DNA of 64,000 nt from Epinephelus fuscoguttatus (taxonomy: Eukaryota; Chordata; Actinopteri; Perciformes; Serranidae), in assembly GCF_011397635.1 (NCBI RefSeq), contig NC_064763.1:23139437-23203436 (forward strand), written 5' to 3'. Below the pieces are notes generated by a model that was not told the origin of the DNA, searched no databases, and worked only from the letters and a program-made list of their open reading frames with translations. The position numbers and the translations under genes are program-made. Below, in pieces: positions 40,178 to 52,500 of this stretch (positions are counted from its first letter, which is position 1; each line of letters opens with the position of its first letter).

Positions 40178-40528
40178 TCATTCTTTTTTGCTGGATCCCA
40201 GCTTTTTGAACAGCTTCTTGCCTTTGGAGAAAAAGCCTTTCTTCTTCTTGCCTTGTGCAGAGCAGTCTGTTGGTGTCGGAGGGTCGGCTGCAAGAGGGGC
40301 TGGACGGGAGCAGCAGGCCTCCGCTGCTGCTGGAGCTGGAGCTGGACCCAAAGCTGGAGCTGGAGCTGGAGCTAGGTCCAGGTCTGATGTGAGGCCTGCA
40401 GTGGTTTCCAGTTTGGGTCGCAGCTCTGTGTGCTCTGTTGGGTCGGGGACGGGAGGTTCTGTTTGAGGGTGCAAAGCCTCTTCTAGGGTGGAGGGATCTT
40501 GTGTCTCTGTAGAAGACGTCCAGGTACC
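40178..40528 (-). CDS. tspoap1: tspoap1 terminal exon: Ala/Pro-rich and polybasic tail
   Basis: Acceptor CTGTTCCTGAAG, phase 0. Encodes [20 protein letters not shown], a Pro/Ala-rich run built from GCTCCAGCTCC repeats, and a basic end [18 protein letters not shown] then SSKKE and stop. The basic end looks like a membrane- or protein-binding tail (inference). A Ser-rich open frame on the same strand is a shadow of the repeats. Confidence 0.75.
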   Translation of the reverse strand, partial: GTWTSSTETQDPSTLEEALHPQTEPPVPDPTEHTELRPKLETTAGLTSDLDLAPAPAPALGPAPAPAAAEACCSRPAPLAADPPTPTDCSAQGKKKKGFFSKGKKLFKKLGSSKKE

Positions 40529-43500
40529 CTTCAGGAACAGAGTAAGACTTTAAGCATGAGCATGCCAAATATATTAAACAATATTTATAATACCAAAGGG
40601 AAACACAAGGATAGTATGGGATGCCATTTATGTCAATACTAGATAAATACATAAATAAATAAAAATCTAAATAAATATAAATAATAAAAATAAATAATAA
40701 ACATCTAAATAATTTTATTATAATAAATATTTAATACATTCTGATCAGGCAGTAAATACATAATAATAATAATTATACTAATATAATAATAATAATTAAA
40801 AAATAAATATAAATATAAAAATTAGTCAATATAGTTAAATAAATAAACATTTTTTTATCAGTATTTAAAAAAACTATTTATCTATTTATTTATTTTTTTA
40901 ATTGAACTATACTAACTCATTTATATAGATTTCTTTCACCATTTACCTGTTTATTTCCATATCTTTTGTCTTATTTATCAATTCCAGGGTTTCTTTTATA
41001 GGCATTTATCTATTTATTCATCTATTTAATATTAACTTAAATGGTATTCCTTAAAACAGAACAAACACATAGGAGGAGGAAGATGATCTGAGAACTTTTT
41101 GACCCATGTTTTGACCCAATAAAACCATCCGCAGGTGCAGGATTCTATGTAAATGAGTGGTGTAGAACTACAGTTATGGTGTAGGGAAGAGGACATAAAC
41201 AGGGAGTGAACAGGGGACACTAGTGGTGCTCACTGAGCTGCTACAGTCCCTAACAACACTTACAATCACGTCTCGAAGTGTACACTTCTTTTCTGCTTCT
41301 GCAGAAGGCCATGCAGGAAACAGTGGGGCGAAAGAAATGTGACAGGGAAGAATTAAAGAAACAGAACAGAAAATAACAGCAACCAGACGCTGGAAATAAA
41401 AAGTAGACAAGAACTTTTTGATGTCAGTGACTTGTGAAAATGACACATAACGTATGCGTGCAGGTGAGCAGGGCGCCCACAGCTCCATACACAGTGGTAC
41501 ATGCAGCGAGACAGAAAGACTAAGCCACCTGTGATTCCTTCTTGGGCTCTGGTGCAGACTGAGCAGCGTGGTGCTGGGCTGGAGCGTCCTCTGGTACGGC
41601 CTGCAGGAAGTTGGAGGGCACTAAGCCGGTGTGTCCGTTCAAATCTCCCTGGAGGAAAATATTAGGATGGCAATGCTGTGATTTAACTACTGTAAAGCCA
41701 TCATTTCTTATTAGTCAATCAACAGAAAATTAATCAACAGGGCATCTTAGCCTTTAATCGATAGGACAGACAAGTGTGAAAGGAGGAGAGAGAGAGGGAG
41801 TGACATACAGGAAATGGCCACAGGCTGAAGTCGAACCCGGCCCCTGCGGGAACAGCCTTGTACATGGGGCCCCTGCTCTATCCACTAAGCCACCGACGAC
41901 CCAATCAACAATTATTTTGATAATCATATGTCCTTCCTAAGTGAGGAAGTACTGCTTCATCACCAAAATGCAGCTATATACAGACCACTCTTAATTCTGG
42001 AGCTATGTCGACACTTACGTAGAAGAAGCCGTCTTCGTCCATGTCACCAAACACATGTATGATGTCTCCTGCGCTGAAGGTCAGCTCAGCCTGAACCCGG
42101 TCAGAAAAAACGAGGCAGATAATGAGCAAAAACTACCACCACACATACAGAAAATTGTCTGGAATATGATATATGCATGTGTCTGACCTCTATGTCAGTG
42201 TTGGGGGAGCTCTCTCGTGGATCATAATCAAAGATGGCGACCATCCTGCGAGCTCCTGGGGCCGGGTTCCCCACGGCTGCAGCAGCGGGGGCAGTCTGGC
42301 TGGGATCTGTCAAACAGAGAGGAGCAAACAGCTCAGACTGACATCCTGGTAATGAGGAGTCACACGTCTCTGCAACATCAGCATGCGGCTTGTTGTGTCT
42401 GCACGTCCGACTCCTTCAGCGTCATGCTGAGCTGAGGAAAAGTCACATCACTGCAGTCAAACACATGGAAATAAGAACATAAACAACAGGAGATTAGCAG
42501 TGGGAGTTGATGTCTCCATTAAGAAGCTCGGAGCAGCTTGAGCTATGAAAATGAGGACAAGTGAAATGAGGTGATGAATAAATGATGAACTGTGAAATGA
42601 AAAGAGGAGTTAGGAGAAGGGGCTGCTTGACATTTATAATTGGGGATTAATAAGGAACTTAAGAAGAAGACATTAGATTTGGTACTTTAATTTGGTACCA
42701 AGCAACATGCACTCTTCAGTGAATCCCCAAATGATCAAAAAGCCCCTAATAAGGACAAATGAAAGTCAAACCTGGTGTTATCAGAAGCTAGAATATAGTA
42801 CAACCATTAAAAGATATGTAAAAAAAAACGATCCATTAAATAGCAGATAAAAACATGCTGTCCTCCAGCAGGCATTGAAACGGTCGTCTGATCATGCAGA
42901 TGAGAGGCAGAGGAGTCAAACTACAAACCTTGGCTGGAGGAGTCTACGCTCTCCTCCCAGAGTGCCGCAGACTCCACTGCAAGAGACGAGGTATGGGGAA
43001 AGAGCATAAACATGATAAGCACAGAATGATATGAAAAGAATAATCCTGCCTGCAGTTAAAGTTTGTCTCAGTCATCACACAAAGATGGAGATCAGAGGGG
43101 ATGGATGTCTCAACAGGTGAACTTTAGCTCGTCATGTAATGCAGTTGTGACATCGGAGCAGGACACTGGTAAAAGGACTTTTATCAATCAGTGAGTCATT
43201 CTGCTGCGATGTCTCCGATGTATTACATGAATATCCAATGAAAGCTGACAGGACTGACTCAGTACTCATGTATGTGCCTTTTGACATATGGGTCACTCCA
43301 TGACAACTCATCCTGAATTCAAAACTTTTCCCAGTTCATGTTCTCCTTAATCATTAGCTCAAGCTCCACAGAGTTTAAAATATTCAGTGTCATACTTGTG
43401 TTCGGCCGTGCCGTAGAGCTAGTTTGCTGTCTCTGTCAAATAGCTGTCTGATTTTCACTCACTCTACAGCAGGAAATGGCACTTCAAAATAAAAATTCTC

Positions 43501-46500
43501 TGCCGGAAATTCACTGTACTTTAAAAATAAATTGTGTTTTTTACAAAACTGACATGCGACCCATCAGTTGGGAACCACTGATTCATAGGACCTTGCAAAA
43601 TAGTGAAGCTCTCCTCCAAATACTTTCTATCCTGACCCCTGCAATGACACCTTATTTTGAAAACAAGGTCCAGTTACACGTGTATCCTTCAGCTAACTTT
43701 GCCAAGTCTATCACTAGCTTTCCCTGCTCGTTGGATCTGGGTCATCTAAATGCATTTACCTTCAGTGTGAGTGTATAGATACACTACAGTTGTAGCGCTG
43801 GCTGGTTTGACCACAGAGATGTGAGTGATGGCTGGCTTGACCGCAGTTATTTTTAGAATGTGCCCCACAGGAGAGCAGGCGCTCATGGCACCGTGTTGGC
43901 AAACATTACCCCTGATATATGATGTGATAGCCAGCCCAGCAATGAAAATGATTTGTGAAATATTCAGTGTGAATATATTGTGCTCCTGTGGGAAGAGTCT
44001 GCTGGGTTTAAACCACAGACTTTATATAAACATGGACGGGCATCCGCACTTCTTTTCACTGTACAAAAATGAAAATATCCCAGATAGAGCCACTGTCATC
44101 TTGCGCTGGTGATGTCTGCGCAGTAGTGATCTCAACTGGTATCGAGCTCGCGCCCACACACCCGTCCAACCATTTGCGAGCAACAGCATTGATAACAAGC
44201 ACAACAATTGGCGCACACAGCTGTCAATCATGACTTCAATTACTACTTAAAACCAAACTTATCAGAAAATCTAACACTTGAACATACAGCAAGGAATGGG
44301 CGGGGTTTATGACCTGTATTGCAGCCAGCAACGAGAGGGCGATCGTGATGTTTTGGCTTCACTTTTGGGGAGCTGTCATGTTGTCCATCTTCATATTCAG
44401 TCTACATTTTAACCGCTGTTGACGGTTTTGCAATATTTTAAAAAATTCTGCAAAGCAGGCTTTTAAGTCAAGTTAGATGTTAGGTGATCATTACGCTAAT
44501 TCAGCTTTGAATGTTTGCTTTCTGTACACACAAACATGCGGAGGAAAACCTCATGTATGCCTTTCACAAACTAAATTAGAATAAATACAGAACACTGAAC
44601 ATAACACACACAATACACATTAGCGTTTTAAATAAATGATTCATTGATCAACAGACTTGTTGTGTCAGTTAAAATCTGGGGCATCACACTGGGGCCACTT
44701 GACAGCAAATTCCCAGGATGTTTTTTGTTGCCAGTCCGCCCCTGGTTTATTCCAAGTCTTACTCATTGCTCATTTTCACTGGATTGGGCTGAAATTTGTA
44801 CTGAACATCATAGAAACCCTCAGAACACGTTACAACATTGTGACTTCTATTTGATTCACAATGCCAAAACTCGGTGGTGGTAGATTCTGGGGCAGCTGTG
44901 GGCTTTATTCTGCTCAGTATTAATATTGTTCCATCACATCTGGGAGTTATTTGGTCCTGCATAAAGAAAAGTGCCACAGATTTTGCTTAATATAAGTTTG
45001 AAGTCGAAAAACCTATTTCTTAATATATTCTGACTGTATATTTTCCCAAGAATAATCATTTTATTTCCTTTAAACTCTTGTTGTACAGGCAGTTTTAATA
45101 TTCACTGCAGATAGGGCTGTAAATCACAAGTGTCATCACAGATATACAGTGATAGTTGCTTTCACACAGTCTGCAACTAGATCTGATTAAACTCAAGAGC
45201 CTGCGACTGATATGAGATGAACAGGAAATATCCTCACTGCCTTTTTCTGCGGGTGCTCGCCATCGTCTGACTGGTTGAATGTTTAAGAAGCAAGGTGTGC
45301 CTGCTTGGACAGAAATGGTGACACAGACGTGCCACGGGAATTACACATTTCGTTACACCCCTAATTGCAGATACATAAAAAAAAGTGAAGATCCTTCATT
45401 ACTCTACCGTTTAACAATTCCCTATAAACCAGCATTTCTTACACTTGTACCACTGTGGACAGAGCCAGAGAAACATAAAATATTCCATGACATGAGCTGG
45501 GAGTTTCTTGGTGAGTTTGTATGGAATGACCCATGTGTGAAAACATTACTGACAAAATCATAAAGAAGTTAACCTGTGTGGAGATGGTTACTCTGAAGAG
45601 CCTATAAGCACTCAGAAAGAAAGTCTAATACTGAGCTTTAATTACAGACTGTGAAAATATTCTCCGAAAATATTCATATTTTACCAGACTGCTGGGAAGC
45701 TGTCTGATTTCACTACTACAGTATCTGACCTAGAAAAATCCCCCCTGGTCGCTGAGTGAGAAGCAGCAACTGAAAGAGTGAAAGCTACAGAGAAAGAGAC
45801 AGAAGCAAACCAGAGAAGAGAATAAAGGTGGTGGGAAGCCACAATCTGCAGCGAGACACACCTTTCTTGGATCGTCTCGGTTTCGGCGGTGGAACAGGGC
45901 GACGCGGAAGCTGTGCGTGTGTGCGAGTGCCTTTATGGAGTTTTAGAAAGGAAAACAAATGAAACCAAAAAGAAACACAGAGGTGCAATCTTTGAGAAAA
46001 GCAGACCAGACAAAAGTCGACAATGAAAAGCCAGTGAAGAGCAATTTAAAAATGACAACCAGTGAGCAGCAGACACAGCAGTGAGAGCAAGTGGAAGTGA
46101 AAGGTTAAACCATCTGCAGATACCGCTCTGGGTAGAAAGCAGGAAACAGAAGCAAAGTGTCAGCTTGATTTTTTTTTTCTCCGTGTGGCTCACTACAACT
46201 CGCCACAGGCAAACACTTTGACAGGTTTATCTTTTTAGACACCTGCATGAAAACGGTGTCAGTGCCTGAGAATAGATGGTTCTGATTTCCTTAATAGCAA
46301 CACAGTGAACCAGAAGCCATACAAATATACAAAGTAAAGCCAGGGGGAAAGTTTGGGTCTATTTTCATTTAGTTCAACTGAAATCTGGTCTGATTTGATG
46401 AGAGCTTTTTTTGTGCTTCCTCCCGAGCCAAAAGGTCAACAGGCCAACTGCTCTCACCTTTTCTCCAACAGCCTGTTTGCAACCACTTGACTATTAAGAT

Positions 46501-49500
46501 GCGCAAAATTCAGATGGAGGGCAGGAAGTGATGAATTCATATACTGCATAAATCAGAAAAACAGTAAAGTGATGCCATAAAAGGGCTGGATGAACCTGGA
46601 TGTGATCCATAAATCAAACAAATCTAACATCTGTGAAATGACTAATATTCCTGACATCAAAGTACTAAGCAAAGAAAATAAAGTAGACTAATAAAGGATG
46701 AAGATCAGACATCAGTCAGCATCAGTCCTTCGTCCTGTCCTCTGTGAATCACTGTCTGCAGATGCTGCTGATAAAGAGAGGAAGGGCTGTTTGTGTCAGC
46801 CGGCAGCTAAGTTTACAAGAATCTGCCCAATTTTAAGAGAAGTGGAACACTAAGTTAAACACTTAAACTGCACACAGACAGTTTTCGTTTTTGCTCGTCT
46901 GTAACAATTAGCTATTAGCCGAGCTAGCATGCTGTGCTTGTGTAAAACATAACGTTAGCAGCGGTGGAAGAGAGACTGTGGACAGAGCAGACTGAAATAT
47001 CCCTTTCTATATGTTTCCATGCGTTGTTTAAGTATTGGCACTTTACTGGCAAAGGTTTTATTGCACACAGTAACAAGCCGTTTTCATCAGCTACAGCAGT
47101 CTTCCACTTATCTCGACTTTGACTCTCTGTACTGCTACACGCTGACTTCACTCTGTGTCATGTGTGTTTGTGTGTCTGAGTGTATTTAGAGGAGGTCATC
47201 CCAGGCACAAAGAGCAATGGAGAGGCTGCAGCGTGATTATAAATTACACCAAAACTTTAAATAGTTCCAATAAAACATCAGAACATTGTACTTCTAGGGA
47301 AGTTTTGGTCCCTGAATTTAAATGCTTAGTGAGCACTCTTGACTTTCACGCAATTCTTTGCATGGACACAGAGGGGGAGAGGCTTTGCACCGTAATGCTC
47401 CGAGATAATATTATCTTCTTTTTTTCTGCTTAGAGGTGGTCAATTTAGAGTTCACAGATACTTAATACGACACAGTCTCTGGATTTTGTTTTATAGCTAG
47501 TGTCTGAAATAAATGTTGTTGCCCGTTTCCAATCTGTCATTAGCGCAAGTAGCTTGTTTACTGTATTATGTAAATGCTAAACGTCCCGCTGAGGCCATTC
47601 AATCTTTAAAACCTGCCCTCCATCTGACAAGAGTGCTGATATATGATGTGCAAAGGAAGCTATTAACCACAGACACAAGTATATTAATAAAGTTTCTTTT
47701 CACACAGTTGACCAATCTCATGGCTACAAAAATAAAGTTTAGTAAATAATAGATATTTTGGGTCTGGCTTCTGTAACACTTGTGCTGCTATTTTCACTTA
47801 CCACTGTAACATGAACAGCGGTGACATCATGAGTAAAACATTACATTTGACACCTATGGTAAAGGATGTCCAAATGTGTTCATTTCCAGCTGTAACAGAA
47901 CACATTTAACGGCACCCAGCATCATTAGAATTTACAGAGAGGACACTGTTTGTCGTCTTGAGGCAGTTTCACCTACCTATCTTCTCCATGGAGGCCGCTG
48001 TGGACAAGAAGCCCTGCTGCAGGAGCTGCTGCCGGGTCTCCTCATCCTCCACCTGGATCTCAGACACCATGTTGCACGGCACGTAGCCCAGATGACCACC
48101 ACACTCTCCTCGGTAGAACCCGTCTGCGTCCTTATCTCCGTAAACCTGCAGAGAGGAGATTAACGGTGTATCTTCACACCTATATTGCTAGCTCTGTGTC
48201 TTTTGAGCTTTAAAACACAAGTCAAAGTTACAGAAAGACATGAGAAGACCATTACACACAGGGTGCATGTTTAACCTTGCATGTGCTGCAGCTCTCCCGT
48301 TAATGTGAGATTATTAGGGATGCTTTAAATGAAAACATCATGAGTGTCTGAGCTGTGTGGGGACATACTTTGATGATCTGTCCTTCAGTGAAGGGCAGCT
48401 CCTCCTCAGCAGCATCAGGATTAGGCGACATAGTGGCGGGATCATAAGGGAAGAGGGCCACAAAGATCCGTATGTCACTCTCTCCTTTCATCTTTGGTGA
48501 ATCAACACCTGCAAACACACACACACACACATGGGCGACAGATTTGTTCATAAAAAAGTGGAGCACTGTGACAATACAGACATTTCATATCACACTTTGA
48601 TTCTCTGCCTGAGCCTGATTGGACCCAACCCAGCCCGACAGGTTCGGGCTTAGCTGGGCTATAATTTTTCCATATACCACTGGGTCAGGTTCTCACAAAT
48701 TAATCTGTGTTTTTTCTTTTATTTAACTGAAACTGGCAGTTCTTTTGAGAAAATGGCAGGAGTGGACTGGACTGAATCGAGAGGGAAAGGGGGAGGCGCC
48801 ATAAAGCAAGAGCAAGAGTGATGGGGCTACAAGACGACTTCTTTGGGAGAATTTGCCTCTGCTTCCCCAGCATTGGGAGAGATGTGCGTAACATGCAGTG
48901 GAGAGCACGCCACACCGCCGTGGACCACTGTGCACACTGGAAGATGATGGATCGAGGGGCGCAGCCTGCTCTGCTGAACTGGTTGTGCCTTAGACGCAGA
49001 GCAGACCACAGACTTTTAAATAACAGAAGGAAGAGAAGAAGGAGAAGTGCTGCGAGGAATCATGTCAGCCCTTAGCTGTAGGGCTAAGTATGTTTTTAAC
49101 AATACAAATTCAGATCTTTAATCAAGCTCAAGCCCAAAACTGCTGCCATACATCGGGCTCCAGTGTACATTCATGTAAAGTTGTGCCTGATTCTTTGGGC
49201 TTGACCAAAACTCTAATTTCATACACCAGATGTATCTCATGTGGACAAAGTGTTAACCTCTGTAGCACCAGTGCTACATGCAAACAAAGTTAACACACAG
49301 CCCTGAATCCCTTGTCCTTGTTATGCAATTCATTTGTTTTCTTTTGCTCGGCTAACTTAGCCTTTATAAAATCTAAATACAATTCATTCTTTCCATTAGT
49401 GCACTCCACATACTCAGCACACAAGCCATGCATTGCTTGCAATGAGTTCTGCAAATAGCATAGCCACCCCGCCCCTCCCCCACCTCCCGCCAACTGCACT

Positions 49501-52500
49501 GCTGCTATGAACAGCGCTCGCCGAGCACAGGCATGTCCTTAAAAGAGGTAATCAAGCTAAAGCACTGATCCTAAGCTGTGTGAGCCGTTTGACAAACGTG
49601 CACTCGTTCATGATCTGCAGCAAGCGAGCACCAGGGAAACCCACACTCTGATCTAAATCTGAGGACAGTCACTGAAACACTCGGGCAAAAAAAAAAAAAA
49701 AAAAAGAACATTATCAAAGGTGCAATGTCACAGATCATGCAAAGCAGCCTGTAAATGTGGCATGTAGCGCTGGTAGCTACAGTCGTGAGGTATAGCACCA
49801 GGGTGGCTAAAAGCATTACAACTGTAGCCTATTTGACGGCGAGCGACACGTTTGAAGAGCCATTGTGAGACTTTAAGACGTGTTCTCTATCTCATTAGGG
49901 AGAATCAGCCCATCTGTGGCAAGAGTCACGGGCAGACAACTTGCTCACTTTCACATCCTCACTGATTTTCTAGTATATAGGACAGAACTTCTCCCTGCTC
50001 CCTTCCTCTATCTGTGTGCACGTGTATACATGTGTGTGTGTAGTCAACTGTGCACACACCCGAATTACCAGAAAGGTCAGGTCTATTCATGAGTGTAATG
50101 TTTGTGTCATCACAACTGAGCGGAAAAAAAGAAGAGTGAGGGAAGATGTGAAGGAGGAGGAGCCTCACTGCAGGCCGTTTCTTTGCTGGCTAATCGAGGT
50201 TACTATTTTAATGTCTGTCACTTCCTCCTGTCATGACAAGCCACTTTGAGTTAAGCCGGTTCTCAGCTTAGCAGGCTCTCCCCCACTTCTTCACTGCAGC
50301 TACAGTTCCTCCCCCCCTCCCTTCCCACACAAGGTGCTAATCTGCCTGCCATCATGTGAGAGGGGGAGAGACTTGCCAACAGAAAGCACAGGTGTGTCAG
50401 CATCGCGTCAGGCTGCTTAGTTCAGAGAGGGAAAGAAATCAAGAGACGGAGGAAGCAGGAAGAGAAATGAGGAAACAGTCTCTGACCTTTGAGTTGCCTG
50501 GCCTGTGAGCACGCTGGTTTAGAAGAGAGCTCAGCCTGCGCTCCCCATGATGGGCCGGCCTCGGCTGGAGGGATTTGGCCGGGCTCCTGCTCGACATGCA
50601 GAAAGAGAAACAAGACAATAAGACAAACATCTAAACACTGAAACACAATCTCTACTGGGGAGGAGAGGACACCTTAGGGGTCAGAGGAAATGAACAGCAA
50701 CTACAACTGTTAAATTTTTAAAGCAATATTCAGTAACTATGCTTCCTCATGTGATCTGTTTGAATTCTTTCAGTAGAGATGAAAACCTTGTCAAGTGCAA
50801 AAAAACCCTGAGGTTTCCAACACTCTACTGTTTCAGCATAAACATGTTCCTTTTTTGCACTGTGGTGTTTGTTAGCAGACCACAGCACAACTCCTCTAAC
50901 CTAATTCAGGACAAGGCAGTACTGACTAGTTAAAGACAAAAGCTAAGTGGTTTGAGGAGAATTTAAATGCAACAGGAAGTACTGCAGTCAGACAGAGGGA
51001 GGACAGATTGAGCCACGCTTTGGCAGACACAGAATCTTACAAAGATTATAAGTCTGAGGCCACTGGGTGATGGACTGGTTTAAACTACTCTGACCACCTC
51101 ACAGCTCTTCCTAAGTGGATGCGATGCTAATAAATGAACATTGTTCTGCTTCGGTTTTCAGTTTTTCCCGTAACCTTTTGTCATAACCTACTCTGTGTGT
51201 CAGCGAACGAGCTAAGATATATCGCTTGCTTCAAAAACTGCTCACCCTGTGTGTGAGGAAGAGATGTTACACCAAACAACTGAGATCACAAGACTGCGCC
51301 ACAACTCATGATTTCATTCTGACATTGGATATTGGTCTGTGATAGTCAAATTGCTTGAAAAGTCATTTGGTGTTAGGCTAGCGTAACATGAAATAATAAA
51401 TGATAAATAATATCCTGCATTTTGCCTGTTTTTATATGCCACACAGTGTGCTACATAACCTCCCTTTGTCCACTGCAGTGATGATGATGACGATGGAAAA
51501 CGCAGTTGTCTACTAAGCGGTGGAGTTAGGTGACATCCACTAAAGGACTCAGAGGGTTAGATCCACACAGCTACAGGGAAGCGGGGCGGGCTGGGACAAC
51601 ACACCCATTGCAGTTGGCCTGCGGCAAAGTTTACCAGCGGATCGGCCTTCAGCCCTCGGCGGTGATGAGGTCTGCTGTGCTCCATCTGAGCCCCCTCCAC
51701 CCACCACTCAGAGCTCATCTGCTCCAGCACCACCTCCCCCGGACTGTATTCCACAGGCTCCTCGTTGTCATCCGTGCCGTACTCCACGTCAATCTCCACC
51801 CCGCGACCAATCTGTGACCTCACAGTGTGTACTGTTTTGCTGGCTGGGTAGGGTCTTGGCGGGGTAAGACCATAGCCGGGGTTGGCTGCTGCGGCGACAG
51901 CCATCTGACTCCTGAGCATGGCCTCCCTCCTAAGGCGGTCCCCTAGCCCTCTGAGCAGTGCTTTGCTGGTGGGGGTCAGCTGGGAAGGACAGCGGGCTGA
52001 GACTCGCTTGCTGGTGGGACCCGGATATAAACACAGGTCCTCTTCTTCAGGATAACTGATGGTGTCCACCGTGTCTGCGTAGTGCACCCTGTGCTGCGTC
52101 TTAGGTTTGACCTGCGAGGATCCGTGCCTGAGTAAAGGCTCTTTGGTTAGTGATCTAGGATCCCTGTTGAAGTGGTGATGGTGTGGGGGAACGTTTGGGT
52201 GTGGATGTGGGTTGGGGTGATGCTGGGGGGCATGGTGGAGGCGTTCTGAGTCTCTGTGGCGAAGGTGGCTGGGCCTGGGCCGAGGGTGACTGCGGTGGGT
52301 TAAAAGCTCTTCTTGACTGCTATCTTCCTCTTCTGTCACCTCGGGGATGCTGAACAGCTGCGTGTTGTGTTGGACCTGAGCAGGCAACTTGAGGATCCTC
52401 TCAAGAACCTCCTCATCACTGTCTGGAGTCTCCAACTTGCGTGACTACGAGACCACACAAGCGAGACAGTGTAGGTGATGGCGTGATGATATCATATTGG

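Noticed and set aside
40044..40652. 202-residue minus-strand open frame with poly-Ser at the tspoap1 end
   Set aside because: It is a frame shadow of the GCTCCAGCTCC repeats. The frame that joins SH3-III in phase and ends in the basic tail is a different one, and this one runs into intron sequence.
43476..45563. Small plus-strand open frames in the tspoap1 intron as nested genes
   Set aside because: No domain, codon bias, initiator context or splice partners; composition resembles surrounding intron.
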